From assembly GCA_963817735.1 (NCBI GenBank), contig CAWFPP010000004.1:416670-480669 (forward strand): a DNA stretch of 64,000 nt, read 5' to 3'. Every line of letters starts with the position of its first letter. The stretch's first letter is position 1. Shown in pieces: positions 37,161 through 48,689 of the stretch. The stretch comes from Bog-473 sp963817735 (GTDB lineage Bacteria; Actinomycetota; Acidimicrobiia; Acidimicrobiales; RAAP-2). The translations under genes and the position numbers were made by a program. Below the pieces are notes generated by a model. It saw only the letters and a program-made list of their open reading frames with translations. It was not told the DNA's origin and ran no database searches.

Positions 37161-38873
37161 GTGGACGCAGCGGCGCAGGCGACCCAGGAGCATCTCCCCT
37201 CCACCCGACGGGAGCGCCGCGGCGGGCCGCTCGATCCCCGGCTGCTCCACTCCGCGCGCACGACCCGGCGCTTCCTCGTCCTGACCGTCGCCATCGGCGG
37301 AGTGACCGCCCTCCTCTTGATCGCCCAGGCCTGGCTGATCGCGCTGGTCGTCGCCGGTGCCTTCCTCGACCACCGCTCGCTGGGCTCGCTCCGCGACCCG
37401 GTGCTCGCCCTCCTGGCCGTCATCGCGGGCCGGTCCGTGCTGGCGTGGGCCTCGGAGCGGGCCGCACACCGTGCCTCCGCCTCCGCCAAGTCGGAGCTCC
37501 GGCGGGCCGCCGCCGAACGGGTGGCCGCGCTCGGGCCGGCCGGTCTGGAGCGGTCGGAGACGGGACGGCTCGCCACGCTGTTGACAACGGGTATCGACGC
37601 GCTCGACGGCTACTTCGCGCGCTACCTGCCCCAGCTGTTCCTCGCCGTCATCGTGCCGGTCGCCGTCATCGCCGTCGTGGCCGGAGCGGACTGGGTCAGC
37701 GCAGTGCTGATCGCCGTCAGCCTGCCCCTGATCCCCCTCTTCATGGCCCTCGTCGGGGCCACGACAAGGGAACGGACCCTGGCCCGGATGCGGTCCCTGC
37801 AGAGGTTGGCGGGCCATTTTCTCGACGTCGTCTCCGGGCTTCCGACGCTGAAGGTCTTCGGGCGGGCCAAAGCGCAGGCCCAGGCGATCGCCGACGTCAC
37901 CGACCGCTACCGGGCGACCACTCTCGCCACGTTGCGGCTCACCTTCCTCTCCTCGCTCGTTCTGGAACTGCTGGCGACGGTGTCCGTGGCGCTGGTGGCC
38001 GTGGCCGTCGGGCTGCGGCTCCTCGGCGGGGACATGTCCTTCCGCGACGCGCTCTTCGTCCTCGTCCTGGCCCCGGAGGCCTACCTGCCGCTGCGGGCGC
38101 TGGGCGCCAACTACCACGCCAGCGCCGACGGCATGCAGGCGGCCCAGGACGTCTTCTCGCTCCTGGAGCAGCCGGCGGTGGCCCCGAACGGCGGCTCCGT
38201 CAAGGCGGCCGACACGTCCATCTGCATCAGCGGCCTTGACATCACCTTCCCCGGTCGGCGGGTGCCGGCACTCGACGGCGCCGCGCTCATGGTCGCTCCC
38301 GGGGAGACCGTGGCCGTGACCGGGCCCAGCGGATGTGGCAAGTCGACCCTGCTCTCCGTGGTCCTCGGACTGCGCCTTCCCGATGCCGGCTCGGTGGCTC
38401 TGGGGGGTGTCGACCTCGTCGATCTCGACCTCGTGGACTGGCGGCGCCGCATCGGGTGGGTGCCCCAGAGGCCGCACCTGTTCGCCCGCTCGGTGGCCGA
38501 GAACGTCCGGCTGGGGCGCCCCGATGCGTCGGATGCCGCGGTGGCGGCCGCGCTCGAAGCGGCCGGACTCGCCGAGGTGGTCCGCCGGTTACCGCAGGGT
38601 GCGGACACATTGCTCGGAGAGGGAGGGACGGGGCTCTCGGCCGGCGAGCGCCAGCGGGTGTCCCTGGCCCGTGCCTTCGTGCGGGACGCACCGCTGCTCC
38701 TGCTCGACGAGCCCACCGCGAGCCTGGACGGTGAGACCGAGGGAGACGTGCTGGTCGCGGTGCGCCGCCTGATCGCCGGCCGCACCGCGGTGATCGTGGC
38801 CCACCGACCCGCGCTCGCCGCCCTCGCGGACCGCGTCATCGAGCTCGCGCCGCCGGTGGACGTCGCGCCGTGA
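37161..38873 (+). CDS. cydD: Thiol-reductant ABC exporter subunit CydD
   Basis: GTG 37161 is chosen because AAGAGGGG lies directly upstream; the protein has 570 residues. Six membrane spans fill residues about 35-300. The ATPase domain has Walker A VTGPSGCGKSTLL, the ABC signature GTGLSAGERQRVS, Walker B LLLLDEPTASLD and the switch His VAHRP. With CydC it forms the heterodimer that exports glutathione or cysteine and binds haem, needed for assembly of cytochrome bd. It heads a four-gene run, overlapping cydC by four bases. Confidence 0.93.
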   Translation: MDAAAQATQEHLPSTRRERRGGPLDPRLLHSARTTRRFLVLTVAIGGVTALLLIAQAWLIALVVAGAFLDHRSLGSLRDPVLALLAVIAGRSVLAWASERAAHRASASAKSELRRAAAERVAALGPAGLERSETGRLATLLTTGIDALDGYFARYLPQLFLAVIVPVAVIAVVAGADWVSAVLIAVSLPLIPLFMALVGATTRERTLARMRSLQRLAGHFLDVVSGLPTLKVFGRAKAQAQAIADVTDRYRATTLATLRLTFLSSLVLELLATVSVALVAVAVGLRLLGGDMSFRDALFVLVLAPEAYLPLRALGANYHASADGMQAAQDVFSLLEQPAVAPNGGSVKAADTSICISGLDITFPGRRVPALDGAALMVAPGETVAVTGPSGCGKSTLLSVVLGLRLPDAGSVALGGVDLVDLDLVDWRRRIGWVPQRPHLFARSVAENVRLGRPDASDAAVAAALEAAGLAEVVRRLPQGADTLLGEGGTGLSAGERQRVSLARAFVRDAPLLLLDEPTASLDGETEGDVLVAVRRLIAGRTAVIVAHRPALAALADRVIELAPPVDVAP

Positions 38874-40687
38874 ACGACGGCCGCGCCGGCATCGCCCGGA
38901 CCCTTGGCATCGCGCGCGCCGCCCGTCGTCGCCTGGCCGAGGCGTCACTCCTCGGGGCCGGCGCGGTCGGCGCGTCGATCGCCCTCCTCGGGACATCGGC
39001 CTGGCTGATCTCGCGCGCCGCCCAGCACCCCTCCGAGGCGTCCCTGACACTCGCCATCGTCGGCGTGCAGTTCTTCGGTCTTTCGCGGGGCTTCCTCCGC
39101 TACGGCGAGCGGTTGGTCGGCCACGACGCGGCGTTGCGCGTGCTGGCCAGCATCCGCGTGCGCGTGTTCGAGAGGCTCGAAGCGGTGGCTCCCGCCGGTC
39201 TCCCGGTCTTCCGGCGTGGCGACCTCGTGGCCCGCTTCGTCGACGACGTGGACTCCCTGCAGGACGTCGTACTCCGGGTACTCCAGCCCTTCTTCGTGGC
39301 AGTGCTCGTCGGGGCGGGGACGGTTGCTGCGCTGTGGTGGTTCCTCCCACAGGCCGGTCTCGTCCTCCTCGTGGCGCTGGTCCTCTCGGCGACGGCCGTG
39401 CCCTGGCTCACGGGGCGCCTGGCCCGGCGCGAGGAGTCACGCCAGGCCACCGTGCGCGGCGAGCTCGCGGCGGGTGTGGTCGATCTCGTGGAGGGTGCGC
39501 CCGAACTGCTGGTGATGGGAGCGGTCGGCGGGCAGCTGGCCCGCGTCGACGAGTCGGACGACCGGTTGCGCCGCGCCGCGAGGCACGGCGCCGGCACCAC
39601 CGGGATCGGCCTCGGCCTCACGACCGCCCTGGCCGGGTTGGCCAGCTGGGGCGCCCTCACCCTCGGGATCGCCGCCACCCACGGCGGCTCGCTCAACGGC
39701 GCGCTCCTCGCCGTCCTGGCACTCGTCCCGCTGGCTGCGTTCGAGCTGGCTTCGCCCTTGCCGGCCGCGACCCAGGCCCTCCAGCGCTCACGCGTCGCGG
39801 CGGCCCGGGTGTTCGAGGCCATGGACGCGCCCACGGTGGTCAACGACCCGGCGCACCCCCTGGCTCTGCGCGACGGGCCGCACGTGCTCGCCATGCGCGG
39901 GGTCTGGACCTCCTACCCCGGTGCCGGACGCGCCGCGCTGCGGGGCGTGGACCTGGAGTTGCGCCCCGGACGTCGGGTGGCCCTGGTCGGCCCGAGCGGG
40001 GCCGGCAAGTCGACGCTGGCCGACGTGCTGGTCCGGTTCCTCCCGGCCGACGCGGGAGAAGTGTCGCTCGACGGGGTCTCGCTGGAGCGACTGGCCGCCG
40101 ACGACGTGCGACGCGTCGTGGGGCTGGTCGAGCAGAGCCCCCACCTCTTCGACACCACGCTGGCCGAGAACCTCCGCGTCGGGCGGCGCGACGCGACGGA
40201 CGGCGAGCTCGAGGGCGTCCTGGCCCGGGTCGGTCTGGGCTCGTGGCTGGCGGGACTCCCCGACGGGCTCCGGACCGCGGTCGGCTCACACGGGGCACGC
40301 TTGTCGGGCGGGCAGCGGCAGCGGGTCACCGTGGCGCGCGCCCTCCTGGCCGACTTCCCCATCCTGGTGCTCGACGAACCGGCCGAGCACCTCGATCCCC
40401 TTGCCGCCGACGCGCTGACCGCCGACGTGCTGGCCCTGACCGAGGGCCGCTCGACCCTGCTCATCACCCACCGGCTGAGCGGTCTCGAGCAAGTGGACGA
40501 GATCGTCGTCCTCGACAGGGGGCGGATGGTGGAACGGGGCACCCACGACGACCTGCTCGCCACTGGAGGTCGCTACGCCAGCCTGTGGTGGGACGAGCGA
40601 CTGCACGACCGGCCGGCTGCTCCTGCGCTGTCTCCCCCGGCCGAACGCAGGGACCCCGTGACCACCGAAGGGAGCGACCAACCGTGA
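38870..40687 (+). CDS. cydC: Thiol-reductant ABC exporter subunit CydC
   Basis: GTG 38870 overlaps the cydD stop (GTGA), giving 605 residues. The membrane half contains the family signature LLGTSAWLISRAAQHPSEA and GLSRGFLRYGERLVGHDAAL. The ATPase half has Walker A VGPSGAGKSTLADVL, signature GARLSGGQRQRVT and LVLDEPAEHLDP, with ITHRLSG as switch. It pairs with CydD. Its last codons overlap the cydA start, so all three are translationally coupled. Confidence 0.93.
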   Translation: MNDGRAGIARTLGIARAARRRLAEASLLGAGAVGASIALLGTSAWLISRAAQHPSEASLTLAIVGVQFFGLSRGFLRYGERLVGHDAALRVLASIRVRVFERLEAVAPAGLPVFRRGDLVARFVDDVDSLQDVVLRVLQPFFVAVLVGAGTVAALWWFLPQAGLVLLVALVLSATAVPWLTGRLARREESRQATVRGELAAGVVDLVEGAPELLVMGAVGGQLARVDESDDRLRRAARHGAGTTGIGLGLTTALAGLASWGALTLGIAATHGGSLNGALLAVLALVPLAAFELASPLPAATQALQRSRVAAARVFEAMDAPTVVNDPAHPLALRDGPHVLAMRGVWTSYPGAGRAALRGVDLELRPGRRVALVGPSGAGKSTLADVLVRFLPADAGEVSLDGVSLERLAADDVRRVVGLVEQSPHLFDTTLAENLRVGRRDATDGELEGVLARVGLGSWLAGLPDGLRTAVGSHGARLSGGQRQRVTVARALLADFPILVLDEPAEHLDPLAADALTADVLALTEGRSTLLITHRLSGLEQVDEIVVLDRGRMVERGTHDDLLATGGRYASLWWDERLHDRPAAPALSPPAERRDPVTTEGSDQP

Positions 40688-42108
40688 GCAACGTGGATCT
40701 GGCCCGACTGCAATTCGGCAGCACGAGCATCTACCACTTCCTCTTCGTGCCGGTGAGCATCGGCCTGGCCTTCCTCGTGGCACTGCTGCAGACCGCTTGG
40801 TACCGCAACGGCGACGAGACGTACCTGCGCCTGGCCCGCTTCTTCGGGACGCTGCTGCTCATCAACGTCGCCATCGGCGTGGTGACCGGCCTCATTCAGG
40901 AATTCGAGTTCGGCATGAACTGGTCCGAGTACTCGAAGCTCGTGGGCAATGTGTTCGGGGGCCCGCTGGCCTTCGAAGGTCTCGGCGCCTTCTTCTTGGA
41001 GTCCACCTTTCTCGGCCTGTGGATCTTCGGCTGGAACCGGTTGTCGAAAAAGGCCCACCTGGCCTGCATCTGGACGGTGGCCTTCGGGACCGTGCTCTCG
41101 GCTGCCTTCATCATGGCGGCCAACTCCTGGATGCAACATCCCGTCGGGTACACGCTGAACAGTGCCGGACAGCCCGTGCTCACCAACATCTTCGCCCTTT
41201 TCACCAACCCGGTGTTCCTGTGGAGCTTCACCCATGTCGTGCTGGCCTCGCTGGTCACGGGCGCGGTCATCATGCTCGGGGTCTCCGCCTGGCAGATGCG
41301 GCATCGTCAAGAAGGCGCCGCATTCCGCCGGACGGCGGTGATCTCGCTCGTGCTCCTCCTGCTCGCCACACCACTGAACCTGTTCGTGGGCAGCGAGCTG
41401 GGCGTCATTGAGGGCACGTATCAACCGATGAAGATTGCCGCCGCCGAAGCTCTCTGGAACACCTGCCCCTCGCGCTGCGCGTTCTCGGCGGCGCAGATCG
41501 GCGGCGGCCCCAACGACGAGACCCCGACCCAGATCATCAGCATCCCCGGCCTTCTCTCCATTCTCGCCACCAACCACATTGACGGGGAAGTGCAGGGAAT
41601 GAACCAGCTCCAGGCTCAAGACGTGAAGGAGTACGGCCCTGGGGACTACATCCCCAACGTCTTCATTCAGTACTGGTCGATGCGGGTGATGGCCTACCTG
41701 GCCACCCTTGTCATGGCGTTCGCGCTCTGGGGAGCCTGGCTCCTCTATCGCCGCAAGCTCGACGTGTCCCGCTGGTTCCTCCGCATCGCGCCCTGGGTGA
41801 TCGTCGGCCCGTTCCTGATCAACACCGCCGGCTGGATGCTGACCGAGAGCGGACGCCAGCCCTGGATCGTCCAGGGTCTCATGAAAACGACGAACGGGGT
41901 CTCACCATCGGTCTCGGCAACCGACATTTGGATCTCCCTCGTCGTCTTCTACCTCATCTTCATCGCCTTCGGCATCGCCGAAGCCTGGCTCATGCTCCGC
42001 TACGGCCGCAAACCTCTCGACCATGACCCCATCGCCAAGTTGACCGATGGCGACCCGCCCGTCGGTGCCGACACGTCCGAACGGGACGAGCCGGCGCTCG
42101 TGTACTAG
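40684..42108 (+). CDS. cydA: Cytochrome bd ubiquinol oxidase subunit I
   Basis: GTG 40684 overlaps the cydC stop; 474 residues, nine or so membrane spans. SIYHFLFVPVSIGLAF has the haem d/b595 axial His near residue 19, the span with FTHVVLASLVTGA has the haem b558 His, and GWMLTESGRQPW the quinol-site signature with the catalytic Glu and Arg nearby; the second b558 ligand Met should lie in this C-terminal region. The quinol loop between spans 6 and 7 is short. It reduces oxygen to water with quinol at high affinity. The gene order DC before AB is unusual. Confidence 0.95.
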   Translation: MSNVDLARLQFGSTSIYHFLFVPVSIGLAFLVALLQTAWYRNGDETYLRLARFFGTLLLINVAIGVVTGLIQEFEFGMNWSEYSKLVGNVFGGPLAFEGLGAFFLESTFLGLWIFGWNRLSKKAHLACIWTVAFGTVLSAAFIMAANSWMQHPVGYTLNSAGQPVLTNIFALFTNPVFLWSFTHVVLASLVTGAVIMLGVSAWQMRHRQEGAAFRRTAVISLVLLLLATPLNLFVGSELGVIEGTYQPMKIAAAEALWNTCPSRCAFSAAQIGGGPNDETPTQIISIPGLLSILATNHIDGEVQGMNQLQAQDVKEYGPGDYIPNVFIQYWSMRVMAYLATLVMAFALWGAWLLYRRKLDVSRWFLRIAPWVIVGPFLINTAGWMLTESGRQPWIVQGLMKTTNGVSPSVSATDIWISLVVFYLIFIAFGIAEAWLMLRYGRKPLDHDPIAKLTDGDPPVGADTSERDEPALVY

Positions 42109-42117
42109 GAGACCCTG

Positions 42118-43155
42118 ATGACACTTGGAGACCTCTGGTTCACCATCGATGCGATCTTCTGGGTCGGCTTCTTCATCCTCGAAGGGTTCGACTTCGGTGT
42201 CGGCATGTTGCACTCTTTCCTTGGCCGCAACGACCTCGAGCGGCGCGTCCTCGTCAACACCATCGGCCCGACGTGGGACGGCAACGAGGTGTGGCTGATC
42301 GTCGCCGGCGCCGTGATCTTCGCCGCCTTCCCGGCCTGGTACGCCACCATGTTCTCGACCCTGTACCTGGCCCTGGTGGTGTTGCTCGCGGCACTCATCG
42401 TGCGGGGCCTCTCGTTCGAGTACCAACGCAAGTTCGACGACCCGCGTTGGCGATCGTTCTGGCGCTGGGGCCTCACCGTCGGCAGCGCGCTCATCCCGTT
42501 CCTGGTCGGTGTGGCGCTCGGCGACCTGCTGCACGGGCTGCCCATCAACAGCCACCAGCAGTTCACGGGTAACTTCTTCAGCCTCCTGACCCCGTTCGGG
42601 CTCTGGACCGGGCTCACGCTCGTCGTACTGTCGTTGCTCGTGGGCTCCACCTTCCTGATGTTGAAGACGACCGGCGAGCTCCATGCCCGGACCCAGAGGG
42701 CGGCAGCGGCCATCGGCCTCCTCGCCGTCGTCGTGACGTTCGGGTTCATGACGTGGATCCACGTCGGCCTCGGCACTGGCTTCGTCCCTCGACCCATTGA
42801 GGCGTTGGCGCTGCTGGCCGTGATCGGCTCCGCCTGGGCGGCCCGGGAGAAGGCGGAGGGATGGGCTTTCATGGGGGCGGTGGTCGGCATCGGAGGGTCG
42901 GTCGGCACTCTCTTCAGCGAGCTCTTCCCCCGCGTCATGGTGTCGACGACCAACGCCGCCTACAACCTGACCATTCACACCACGGCGAGCCCGACCTACA
43001 CGCTGCGGGTCATGACGGTGGTGGCCGCCATCTTCGTACCGGTCGTGCTCGTCTACCAGGCCTGGAGCTATCGCGTCTTCCGTCACCGCCTGGCCATGCC
43101 CAGGGTCGGGGGCGACGAGGTCACCGCTGCCAACGCGACGACCGAACGCACCTGA
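42118..43155 (+). CDS. cydB: Cytochrome bd ubiquinol oxidase subunit II
   Basis: ATG 42118, nine bases after cydA, gives 345 residues with about eight membrane spans. DLWFTIDAIFWVGFFILEGF and DFGVGMLHSFLGRND form the conserved start, and NTIGPTWDGNEVWLIVAGA the signature loop. It stabilises the haem cluster of CydA and contributes the oxygen channel or proton path. It is the last gene of the unit; the next genes are on the other strand. Confidence 0.95.
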   Translation: MTLGDLWFTIDAIFWVGFFILEGFDFGVGMLHSFLGRNDLERRVLVNTIGPTWDGNEVWLIVAGAVIFAAFPAWYATMFSTLYLALVVLLAALIVRGLSFEYQRKFDDPRWRSFWRWGLTVGSALIPFLVGVALGDLLHGLPINSHQQFTGNFFSLLTPFGLWTGLTLVVLSLLVGSTFLMLKTTGELHARTQRAAAAIGLLAVVVTFGFMTWIHVGLGTGFVPRPIEALALLAVIGSAWAAREKAEGWAFMGAVVGIGGSVGTLFSELFPRVMVSTTNAAYNLTIHTTASPTYTLRVMTVVAAIFVPVVLVYQAWSYRVFRHRLAMPRVGGDEVTAANATTERT

Positions 43156-43173
43156 TCGTTCGGTCGTCCGGGC

Positions 43174-43485
43174 CTACACGCCGAAGGGTTGCTCCTCGGC
43201 GTCGACGTACATCTTGAGATCAGCGGCCAGGACCGGCACGCCGCCTTCCGCAGGTGCCGACGACCTGGCGCGTTCGAGGTGGGCCCGCAGGTCGGCCCGG
43301 GAGGACCAGATCTCGAAGAGGCGGACGAGTCCGGGCTCGACGGCGTCGGCACTCATGGCGTACTGCAGGCATCCTTGTTCCTCCCGGGAGGTGCGGATGG
43401 CCTCCAACCGCCCTTCGAGAAACTCGGCCCGCCGGTCAGGATCGACGGTGAACGTCCCGGCAACGATCAACATGTCGCTGGCCAC
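43174..43485 (-). CDS. Antibiotic-biosynthesis-monooxygenase (ABM) domain protein
   Basis: 103 residues from GTG 43485, or from ATG 43473. MLIVAGTFTVDPDRRAEFLE, then TSREEQGCLQYAMSADAVEP and LFEIWSSRADLRAHLE show the dimeric ferredoxin-like ABM fold seen in quinol monooxygenases and haem degraders. Without a clear active-site set its activity is open. It is convergent with cydB and four bases downstream of the dehydrogenase gene, with which it is probably co-transcribed. Confidence 0.85.
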   Translation of the reverse strand: MASDMLIVAGTFTVDPDRRAEFLEGRLEAIRTSREEQGCLQYAMSADAVEPGLVRLFEIWSSRADLRAHLERARSSAPAEGGVPVLAADLKMYVDAEEQPFGV

Positions 43486-43488
43486 TGA

Positions 43489-44262
43489 TCAGAGTCCCAC
43501 ACTGCTCTGCATGATGCCGCCGTCGGCGAAGATCGTCGTCGCCGTGATGTAGCTGGCCCCGTCGCCGGCGAGGAACGCCACGACTGAGCCGATCTCCTCG
43601 GGCTCGGCCACACGGCCGAGCGGGATGGAGCTGTTCAACTTGGCCAGCGCCGCGGGGTCGGCCTCCGTCTGCGCATTGATCGGAGTGTCCACCGCACCCG
43701 GTCCGACACCGACGACGCAGATGTTGTGCGGTGCCAGCTCGACCCCGGCCGTTCGGGTCAACATGCGCATGCCTCCCTTCGACAGGCAGTAGGCGGTGTT
43801 GCCGGGCATCGGCCAGTCCTCGTGGACGGACGTCATGTTGATGATGCGGCCGCCCCCGCCCTGGGCGATCATCTGCTTCGCCGCCAGTTGCGTGCCGAAG
43901 AACGCGCTCTTCAGGTTGATTGCGAGCACCTTCTCGTATTGATCCTCGGTCGTCTCGAGCACCGAGGTACGCGTCTCGATCCCGGCGTTGTTGACCATGA
44001 TGTCGAGCCGTCCGTACGCGGAGATCGCCGTGTCGATCATCCGCTGCAGGTCCTCGATTTTGGAGACGTCGGCTTCGACGGCCGTCGCCGCCTGGCCGAG
44101 GTCGGCGATCTTGCGCTCGAGATCCTCGGTGGCCTGCGGGTTGGAGACGTAGTCGATGACGACGCTGGCGCCCTTCTCCGCCAGGGCCAGCACCACCGCT
44201 CTGCCGATCCCCGTGTTGCCTCCGGTCACGATAGCGACCTTGCCTTGCAATTCGTCAGTCAT
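43489..44262 (-). CDS. Short-chain dehydrogenase/reductase (glucose-1-dehydrogenase-like)
   Basis: ATG 44262 gives 257 residues. The cofactor loop is VTGGNTGIGRAVVLALAE, NNAG follows at about residue 90, and the catalytic Ser, Tyr and Lys are in MTSVHEDWPMPGNTAYCLSKGG. It ends FADGGIMQSSVGL, typical of classical SDRs. It would oxidise or reduce a sugar or alcohol with NAD(P). The longer open frame to 44337 is not needed. It diverges from the GH15 gene across about 90 bases, so regulation may be shared. Confidence 0.9.
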   Translation of the reverse strand: MTDELQGKVAIVTGGNTGIGRAVVLALAEKGASVVIDYVSNPQATEDLERKIADLGQAATAVEADVSKIEDLQRMIDTAISAYGRLDIMVNNAGIETRTSVLETTEDQYEKVLAINLKSAFFGTQLAAKQMIAQGGGGRIINMTSVHEDWPMPGNTAYCLSKGGMRMLTRTAGVELAPHNICVVGVGPGAVDTPINAQTEADPAALAKLNSSIPLGRVAEPEEIGSVVAFLAGDGASYITATTIFADGGIMQSSVGL

Positions 44263-44353
44263 GGGGCACCTTCCAGGTCGCGCCCGCCGAGGGCGCGTTC
44301 TCGAGCGTCCACCCACCGTACCGAGCGCGAAGGACAACGGAAAGCGCTCGGGT

Positions 44354-46351
<1,998 letters not shown>

Positions 46352-46385
46352 CCGGAGGCGACCTCGACGTGCACACAGCGCCATC

Positions 46386-47822
46386 GTGAGCGCAGCACCA
46401 CGCCACCACGTCGTCGTGGTCGGTGGCGGGTTCGGCGGACTGCCTGCCACCCGCCTGCTCGCCGCCGGCGGCATCGACGTCACACTGATCGACCAGCGGA
46501 ACCATCACCTCTTCCAACCGCTGCTGTACCAGGTGGCCACGGGGATCCTGTCGCCCGGCTCGATCTCGCCCGTGCTGCGGCAGATCTTCCGGCGGCGCAA
46601 GAACGTCGATGTCGTCCTCTCCAAGGTCACCGGGTTCGACCTGGACCGGCGCATCGTGCAGACCGCAGCCCTCCCCGGCGAAACCAACGAGTACGCCTAC
46701 GACAGCCTCATCGTCGCGGCCGGCGCGGGGCAGTCGTACTTCGGCCACGACGAGTTCGCCCTGATCGCCCCCGGCATGAAGACGATCGACGACGCCATGG
46801 AACTGCGGCGGCGTGTCTACGGGGCGCTCGAAATCGCCGAGAACCTCGACGACGTCGCGCTGCAGCGGTTCTGGATGACCTACACCATCGTGGGGGCGGG
46901 CCCGACGGGGGTCGAGCTGGCCGGGCAGATCCGCGAGCTGGCGGCCCGCAGCCTGAGGGACGACTTCCGTCACATCGAGCCGGCGGCGGTCCGCGTCATC
47001 CTGATCGACGGAGGCAAGGAGCCACTGGCCACCTTCGGCGGTGAGCTCTCGGGACGCGCCCGCGTCGAGCTCGAGAAGATGGGTGTCGAATTGCAAATGG
47101 GCCTCCGCGTCGTCGGCGTCGATCCGTTCGGGGTCGACACCGAGAGCGCCGACGGGCAAAAGGGCCGGTACGAGTGCGGCACCGTCATCTGGGCGGCCGG
47201 CGTCCAAGCGTCGCCACTGGCCGGCCTGCTGGCCGGAGCGACCGGGGCGGCAACGGATCGGGCCGGCCGGATCGCCGTGCTCCCCGATCTCAGCTTGCCC
47301 GGGCACCCCGAGGTGTTCGCCATCGGCGACATGGCCTCCCTCGACAATCTGCCCGGGGTCTGTGAGGTGGCGATGCAAGGAGGCCTGCACGCGGCCAACA
47401 CGATCAAGCGGCGCCTGAAGGGTGCGGAGAGCGTGCCCTTCAAGTACCGCGACCTCGGGAGCGCGGCAGCCATCGGCCGCTTCAAGGCAATGGTGAGCAT
47501 GCGGGGCATCCGGCTGAGCGGATTTCCCGGTTGGATCGTCTGGATGTTCGTCCACCTGGCCTTCCTCAACGGCTTCGGCCACCGTTTCACGGCACTGTGG
47601 CGCTGGGGACGCTCCATGGTGGGGCGGGCTCGACCCGAACGCGTGTTCAGCGTCGGGCACACCGGCGGTGACCTGAGCCTGCCCGACGAGGTGAAGGCCA
47701 AGGTCATGCCGAAGGCCTTCCCGATCCTCGATGACCAGACGGCTTGGGCCGACTTCGTCGCCCGCGTCGGCACGCGCGCCGCCGCGTCCGGCGACGCCGC
47801 AGCTGGACCCGGACAGAGCTGA
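46386..47822 (+). CDS. ndh: Type II NADH:quinone oxidoreductase
   Basis: GTG 46386, 478 residues. The FAD loop HHVVVVGGGFGGLPATRLLA, the NAD loop YTIVGAGPTGVELAGQIREL and the quinone-site motifs FQPLLYQVATGILSP and EVAMQGGLHAANTI are as in other Ndh enzymes. The C-terminal amphipathic part (GWIVWMFVHLAFLNGFGHRF) anchors it to the inner membrane face. It passes electrons from NADH to quinone without pumping protons, and its product quinol could feed the cytochrome bd encoded at 40.7-43.2 kb. It may share a transcript with the GH15 gene upstream. Confidence 0.92.
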   Translation: MSAAPRHHVVVVGGGFGGLPATRLLAAGGIDVTLIDQRNHHLFQPLLYQVATGILSPGSISPVLRQIFRRRKNVDVVLSKVTGFDLDRRIVQTAALPGETNEYAYDSLIVAAGAGQSYFGHDEFALIAPGMKTIDDAMELRRRVYGALEIAENLDDVALQRFWMTYTIVGAGPTGVELAGQIRELAARSLRDDFRHIEPAAVRVILIDGGKEPLATFGGELSGRARVELEKMGVELQMGLRVVGVDPFGVDTESADGQKGRYECGTVIWAAGVQASPLAGLLAGATGAATDRAGRIAVLPDLSLPGHPEVFAIGDMASLDNLPGVCEVAMQGGLHAANTIKRRLKGAESVPFKYRDLGSAAAIGRFKAMVSMRGIRLSGFPGWIVWMFVHLAFLNGFGHRFTALWRWGRSMVGRARPERVFSVGHTGGDLSLPDEVKAKVMPKAFPILDDQTAWADFVARVGTRAAASGDAAAGPGQS

Positions 47823-47866
47823 ACTGTCCGGCGCGTCCCCCGATGGGAGCCAGCTACATTCGCTGC

Positions 47867-48661
47867 ATGATCCTCGATCGATTCCTCGTCACCGACCAGG
47901 CCGCCATCGTCACCGCCAGCGGGCGCGGCATCGGCGCCGCCGCCGCGGTGGCCCTGGCGGAGGCGGGGGCCGACGTCGTGCTGGCCGCTCGCACCGAGGA
48001 CCAGCTGCGTGCCGTGGCCAAGCAGGTCGAAGCGGCGGGACGCCGCGCCATCGTCGTGCCGGGCGACCTGACGGACTTCGATCTCATGGCCTCCCTCGCC
48101 GAGACCGCGTACAACGAGTTCGGCCGCCTCGACATCATCGTCAACAACATGGGTGGGACGATGCCGCGGCCGCTGCTCGACACGTCACCCCGCTTCCTCG
48201 AAGAGGCCTTTCGCTTCAACGTCTCGGCGGGCCATGCCCTGATCCGGGCCGGCGTGCCTCGCATGCTCGAGGGCGACCACCCCGGCGGCGCCATCGTCAG
48301 CATCTCGTCGGTCATGGGACACGTGGCCGGTCGCGGCTACCTGGGGTACGGCACCGTCAAGGGCGCACTCGAGCAGTACACGCGGCTGGCCTCGCGCGAC
48401 CTGGCGCCGCGCATCCGTGTCAATGCCATCGGCGTCGGCTCCACCGCCACCTCGGCGCTCGACATCGTCATGTCGAGCGACGAGTTGCGCACGGCCATGG
48501 AGGACGCCACGCCATTGAAGCGCCTGGGTCACGTGGACGACATCGCATCGGCGATCCTCTACCTGGTGTCTCCCGCCGGCGCCTACGTGACCGGAAAGAT
48601 CATCGAGGTCGACGGCGGACTGCAGTCGCCCAATCTCGAGTTCCCGCTCCCCGACCTCTAA
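47867..48661 (+). CDS. Short-chain dehydrogenase/reductase (intact copy)
   Basis: ATG 47867 gives 264 residues. The cofactor loop is VTASGRGIGAAAAVALAEAG (Ala/Ser in place of the second Gly), then NNMGG at about 92 where NNAG is usual. The active-site block is SISSVMGHVAGRGYLGYGTV followed by K, with the catalytic Tyr and Lys. The end, GKIIEVDGGLQ, is typical. It is an NAD(P)-dependent alcohol or acyl-chain oxidoreductase of unknown substrate. Bases 47927-48507 are duplicated almost exactly at 11249-11829, where the gene is headless. The next gene begins 28 bases downstream. Confidence 0.92.
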   Translation: MILDRFLVTDQAAIVTASGRGIGAAAAVALAEAGADVVLAARTEDQLRAVAKQVEAAGRRAIVVPGDLTDFDLMASLAETAYNEFGRLDIIVNNMGGTMPRPLLDTSPRFLEEAFRFNVSAGHALIRAGVPRMLEGDHPGGAIVSISSVMGHVAGRGYLGYGTVKGALEQYTRLASRDLAPRIRVNAIGVGSTATSALDIVMSSDELRTAMEDATPLKRLGHVDDIASAILYLVSPAGAYVTGKIIEVDGGLQSPNLEFPLPDL

Positions 48662-48689
48662 GTCCGCCGATCTCGAAGGAGCCACACCC

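Noticed and set aside
36339..38477. A 712-residue extension of uracil phosphoribosyltransferase
   Set aside because: Everything upstream of residue 36971 is antisense to cydD. The 210-residue form has the exact family length.
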